Shown here one piece after another: positions 61,241-64,000 of a stretch of 64,000 bases of DNA. Each line of letters starts with the position of its first letter. Positions within the stretch are counted from its first letter, which is position 1. Below the pieces are notes generated by a model that saw nothing but the letters and a program-made list of their open reading frames with translations, was not told where the DNA came from and did no database searches. The DNA comes from Bacteroidales bacterium UBA2861 (GTDB lineage: Bacteria > Bacteroidota > Bacteroidia > Bacteroidales > UBA932), in the NCBI GenBank assembly GCA_002350615.1, contig DEFD01000027.1, positions 28,018 through 92,017 on the forward strand, written 5' to 3'. A program made the position numbers and the translations under genes.

Positions 61241-61266
61241 GCCTACACTCGTCTCGAAGTGCAGGC
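61241..61266 (-). terminator. Terminator of rplU-rpmA
   Basis: 9-bp arms GCCTGCACT/AGTGTAGGC (minus strand, one G.T pair) followed by eight T's; 28 nt after the rpmA stop. Confidence 0.88.
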
Positions 61267-61294
61267 CTTTAACCTATTCATAACCCCTTCGAGA

Positions 61295-61555
61295 TTAGTT
61301 CTCAAAAGGAACGACGGAGACATAGGATTTGTCTTCCCTCTTGCGGGTGAACTTCACTGTACCGTCCACGAGAGCATAAAGGGTGTGATCCTTGCCCATT
61401 CCAACGTTCTTGTCGGGATTGTGCACTGTACCCCTCTGGCGTACGATGATGTTGCCGGCCTTAACGACTTCGCCGCCGAACTTCTTGAGGCCGAGACGCT
61501 TGCTGTGCGACTCACGGCCGTTCTTGGAACTTGATTGACCTTTCTTGTGTGCCAT
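61295..61555 (-). CDS. rpmA: 50S ribosomal protein L27
   Basis: 86 residues. Opens MAHKKGQSSSKNGRESHSKR, without the cleavable N-terminal extension seen in Firmicutes, so it begins like the mature form that reaches the peptidyl-transferase centre. GGEVVKAGNIIVRQRGT and NVGMGKDHTLYALVDG are conserved. It follows rplU by 5 nt, the standard pairing. Confidence 0.97.
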   Translation of the reverse strand: MAHKKGQSSSKNGRESHSKRLGLKKFGGEVVKAGNIIVRQRGTVHNPDKNVGMGKDHTLYALVDGTVKFTRKREDKSYVSVVPFEN

Positions 61556-61560
61556 AATGC

Positions 61561-61872
61561 TTAAGCGATTTCGTTAATACGGATTTTTGTAAGTTTCTGA
61601 CGGTGACCATTGAGTTTCTGGAAGCCCTTGCGACGGATCTTCTTGAACACGAGCACCTTGTCAGCTTTTGCATCATCATCGAGCACGGTGGCCTTCACCA
61701 CAGCGCCCTTTACGTAAGGAGCACCGACTTTGACCTTTCCTTCATTCTCGAGAAGAAGGACGGAGTCAAACTCTACATTTTCATCTTTGGCCTGGGGCAG
61801 CCTCTGCACGAAAATCTCTTTTCCTGCCTCTACCTTGAACTGCTGGCCTGCAATTTCTACGATTGCGTACAT
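61561..61872 (-). CDS. rplU: 50S ribosomal protein L21
   Basis: 103 residues (MYAIVEIAGQQFKVEAGKEI; KVLVFKKIRRKGFQKLNGHR with the conserved basic tail). Binds 23S rRNA. It heads a two-gene operon with rpmA; a leader of about 85 nt with a hairpin next to the start precedes it. Confidence 0.97.
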   Translation of the reverse strand: MYAIVEIAGQQFKVEAGKEIFVQRLPQAKDENVEFDSVLLLENEGKVKVGAPYVKGAVVKATVLDDDAKADKVLVFKKIRRKGFQKLNGHRQKLTKIRINEIA

Positions 61873-61972
61873 CTTAAAAAACTTTTACAAGTTTTGACCT
61901 CAGGCGGATGTCCTTTGCGGCATCTCTTGACGAGCCCGAACGGCCTTCAATAATTTTTAGCCCGCAAAAGTA
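61873..61972 (-). promoter_or_regulatory. rplU promoter and structured leader
   Basis: Minus-strand -7 box TACTTTTG (61972-61965), then about 85 nt of leader. Close to the start the leader forms AAAACTT-gta-AAAGTTTT followed by T's (61893-61874 region), which resembles an attenuator and could serve autogenous control by L21. Control is inferred only. Confidence 0.4.
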
Positions 61973-62049
61973 GCAATTATTTTGGGAATAACAACACTAT
62001 TTCGGACATTATTTCTTATGTTTGTAAGGAAAACAAAACTGTTACCCGA

Positions 62050-63192
62050 ATGGAGGGGCCTTTCCAATACTGCAAAGTCGAAACGGGACGCAATTTCGTC
62101 GGCCGGAAGAAGGAGTTGGGGATATTGTCCAACCTGCTGGCGGCCGATGAGAACGTGTGCCTGTACGACGGGCCCAAGACCGGAAAGACTTCCCTTTTGC
62201 ACCAGTGTTTCGTGTCCATGAGGCTCTCCGGCCGGGATTTCCAGGCCGCAGAACTCAGTTTTCTGGGAGCGAGGGACAGCGAATCGATACTGAGGCGTCT
62301 GGCGAGCGCGGTCCTGAGGCTCGGCGCCACCACCCCTCAGGAACTTGCCGGCGCCGTAAGGCAGTATCTTCCGGGAAGTTGCTGGAAATTCAATGCAGAC
62401 CACTACAGCGTAACGGGAGAGCTTCTGTACGCGGAACGCGAACCTGGGGAAGACGACGCCCGGATGGTGTTCACTCTCCCCCGACGCATCTCGGCAGACA
62501 GCGGCAGGCCGGTTTTCACCATAATAGAAGAATTCCAGGAAATCCTGCTCGCCGACGACGGTGAAAAGCTCCTCAAGATTTTCGAACAGTCCCTGCGGGA
62601 AGCCGAAATCGGCAATTCCTGCTACATCTTTACCGGATCCCGCATAAATGCGATGAAGTATATCTTCGAGCAGAAGAAGTATTTTTTCCGCAACGTGGAA
62701 AGGGTGGAAATGCAGCAGCTGGATCCGCGGGAACTTGCGGAAAACATCAATAAAGGCTTCCTTATAGGCGGCAAGGTAGTGGAGAGGGAAAGGATTATCG
62801 CCATCTGCCGGAGGCTGCGCTGCCATCCATGGTACATACGGCATTTCGCCGCCATCTGTGACAATCTTTCCAAGGGATACATCACTGAAACCACTCTCAT
62901 GGATGCGATGGATGCGCTGATTTCGATACATGAGCCTGCATTCATCGCCGTCACGCGGGACCTCACGACCTTCCAGCTCCGTCTGCTCAAGGCGCTGGTC
63001 TGCGGGCACACCCGCTTCAGCTCCGCCCTCACCATCGAGACCTACGGTCTGAATTCATCCGCCAACGTGCGCAGGCTCAAGGACGCCCTCTGCCGCAAGG
63101 AGATCATAAGTTTCGACGAGAAAGGGGACGCCTGGATCATCGACCCTCTTTTCGAGTATTGGATAAAGGACAGATATTTCGGAATAAAATGA
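62050..63192 (+). CDS. P-loop ATPase, archaeal-ATPase/STAND-like, with C-terminal winged helix
   Basis: 380 residues. FVGRKKELGILSNLLA, then Walker A YDGPKTGKTSLLHQ near 44 and Walker B PVFTIIEEFQEIL near 160, sensor strand SCYIFTGSRINAMKYIF, and a C-terminal winged-helix (TFQLRLLKALVCGH, NVRRLKDALCRKEIISFD, WIIDPLFEYWIKDRYF). This matches the PF01637-type ATPases common in Bacteroidota; their role is mostly unknown. Its stop overlaps the sirtuin start as ATGA, so the two are probably made together. Confidence 0.82.
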   Translation: MEGPFQYCKVETGRNFVGRKKELGILSNLLAADENVCLYDGPKTGKTSLLHQCFVSMRLSGRDFQAAELSFLGARDSESILRRLASAVLRLGATTPQELAGAVRQYLPGSCWKFNADHYSVTGELLYAEREPGEDDARMVFTLPRRISADSGRPVFTIIEEFQEILLADDGEKLLKIFEQSLREAEIGNSCYIFTGSRINAMKYIFEQKKYFFRNVERVEMQQLDPRELAENINKGFLIGGKVVERERIIAICRRLRCHPWYIRHFAAICDNLSKGYITETTLMDAMDALISIHEPAFIAVTRDLTTFQLRLLKALVCGHTRFSSALTIETYGLNSSANVRRLKDALCRKEIISFDEKGDAWIIDPLFEYWIKDRYFGIK

Positions 63193-63890
63193 AAAAACGC
63201 ATTGCAGTGCTCACCGGCGCGGGAGTCAGCGCCGAAAGCGGCCTTGGCACATACCGGGACAACGGCGGATTGTGGGACAGCTATGACCCTATGGAAGTGG
63301 CTTCCATCGAAGGATGGTATCGGGACCGCAGGAAGGTTCTGGATTTCTACAACATGCAGCGGCGCAAGCTTTCGGAAGTCCGTCCCAATGAAGCCCACCG
63401 CCTGATTGCCGAACTGGAGAAGGATTATATAGTGGATGTGATCACCCAGAACGTGGACAACCTTCATGAAAGGGCTGGAAGCACGCATGTGGTGCATCTG
63501 CACGGCGAAGCCACCAAGGTCCGGCCGGAGAACAGTTTCAACGAGCAGGACGGCTACAGCGAAAAGAATGTATTCGATATCGGCTACGGCGAGGTGCATC
63601 TGGGAGACAAGGCTCCCAACGGCAGCCAGTTGCGTCCGCACATAGTGTTTTTCGGGGAAGCCGTCCCAAAGATGGAACAGGCCATAGAGCTTGTTTCCCG
63701 GGCGGACATCGTGCTCATCGTAGGCACCTCACTTCAGGTTTACCCGGCTGCGGGGCTGTACAGATATGCAGGGGAAGGGGTTCCCATCTGGATTATCGAC
63801 CCTGCCGAGGTGCAGATTCACGACCCCCGGGTACACCACATCCGCAAAGTTGCCACGGAAGGGATGAAAGAATTTATCAAAGCCCTGTAA
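63189..63890 (+). CDS. SIR2-family NAD-dependent protein deacylase
   Basis: 233 residues from the ATG at 63189 (overlapping the ATPase stop). NAD-site motifs GAGVSAESGLGTYRD and TQNVDNLHERAG, catalytic His in VVHLHGEATK, then QLRPHIVFFGEAVP and VGTSLQVYPAAGL. The four zinc-binding cysteines of most sirtuins are absent: the small domain between HLHGEATK and RPHIVFF has no Cys at all. This looks like the zinc-free variant of some Bacteroidota. The acyl-pocket helix FYNMQRRKL resembles CobB, but the usual Tyr-x-x-Arg is not exact. Probably a lysine deacylase. Confidence 0.88.
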   Translation: MKKRIAVLTGAGVSAESGLGTYRDNGGLWDSYDPMEVASIEGWYRDRRKVLDFYNMQRRKLSEVRPNEAHRLIAELEKDYIVDVITQNVDNLHERAGSTHVVHLHGEATKVRPENSFNEQDGYSEKNVFDIGYGEVHLGDKAPNGSQLRPHIVFFGEAVPKMEQAIELVSRADIVLIVGTSLQVYPAAGLYRYAGEGVPIWIIDPAEVQIHDPRVHHIRKVATEGMKEFIKAL

Positions 63891-63895
63891 CCTTC

Positions 63896-63975
63896 GGAAC
63901 GAAGTGACAAGGCTGCTTCTGCAGCCCGGGGTATATTAGGGGTGGACCCCTAATGATGCGGCCGAAGGGCCGCCA
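63896..63975 (+). repeat. Dispersed palindromic element (GCAGCC/TTAGGGG), copy 3
   Basis: GGCTGCTTCTGCAGCC hairpin, GGGGTATA, TTAGGGG-N4-CCCCTAA hairpin and GGCCGAAGGGCC palindrome, in the order of the complement of 42717-42800. The loop of the second hairpin differs (tgga versus cctg) while the stem is unchanged. Nothing else is seen up to base 64000. Confidence 0.85.
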
Positions 63976-64000
63976 ATCGAAGAAGAGCAGTAAAAAAGAG

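Noticed and set aside
59866..61272. Plus-strand ORF of 468 codons
   Set aside because: Antisense to serS, which is clearly coding, with no start context or domain.
62050..63890. SIR2-HerA-type anti-phage system
   Set aside because: The sirtuin is a single-domain CobB-like deacylase and the ATPase lacks HerA features; kept only as a gene-pair observation.

Overview
This 64 kb window is chromosomal DNA from a Bacteroidota bacterium, most likely order Bacteroidales. The coding GC is moderately high, in the mid-50s by eye, which would fit an Alistipes-like or uncultured gut or rumen lineage; I cannot name the species. The evidence is the gene set (FtsK followed by a LolA-like carrier, a Bacteroidota-type AddB/AddA pair, PF14905-type barrel proteins, Big_2, fimbrillin-like and collagen-like lipoproteins) and the promoters, which follow the Bacteroidota -7 motif TAnnTTTG, sometimes with a -33 TTTG. 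Several of these motifs lie only a few bases from the start codon, so some mRNAs look leaderless. No tRNA, rRNA or CRISPR array was seen.

Layout. 1-9.7 kb is a plus-strand housekeeping run: partial ftsK, lolA-like, addB-like, addA-like, alr, dtd. 9.7-12.1 kb is an accessory hot spot joined to the 3' end of dtd. It holds a structured ncRNA candidate, a DUF6922/AbiEii-like toxin-antitoxin locus whose toxin has lost its core, a GNAT gene broken by an in-frame stop with a small ORF before it, three copies of the dtd 3' end, and palindromic repeats. 12.1-15.7 kb is a glycerol-3-phosphate-type locus: an organophosphate transporter and a G3P dehydrogenase, divergent from a LacI regulator, with a perfect 16-bp operator between them. 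15.7-19.3 kb carries a CDF metal transporter, a WYL regulator, a cyclophilin-like lipoprotein and dinB. 19.3-21 kb is a second accessory patch with the same REP family and a fragment of the same GNAT gene. 21-26.7 kb is a surface operon (hypothetical protein, collagen-like lipoprotein, large Big_2/Fn3-like lipoprotein) preceded by the second copy of the structured RNA.

26.9-31.8 kb holds an acyl-ACP thioesterase, a membrane Zn peptidase, an S4 protein, a DJ-1 protein, a beta-propeller-like lipoprotein and a ManA-like protein that lacks metal ligands. At 32 kb a RAYT transposase sits between hairpins. 33-42.8 kb holds rng, a 29-residue basic protein, HU, lon, ung, coaD, a thioredoxin-like protein, an M16 peptidase and a TSCPD protein. 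43-48 kb is a second surface-lipoprotein region, including a 55-residue peptide gene overlapping a fimbrillin-like gene. 48-52.7 kb is buk-fabH-fabK-fabF, a fatty-acid initiation and elongation cluster. 52.7-61.9 kb holds lnt, an RluD-like gene, a PASTA protein, an outer-membrane barrel protein, ruvC, serS and rpmA/rplU. The right end has an ATPase overlapping a sirtuin.

The most interesting signal is the pair of about 230-nt RNAs (10.1-9.9 kb and 26.7-26.5 kb, both minus strand). Each has its own promoter, two hairpins whose loops are complementary to each other (a predicted kissing interaction kept by compensatory changes) and a terminator.
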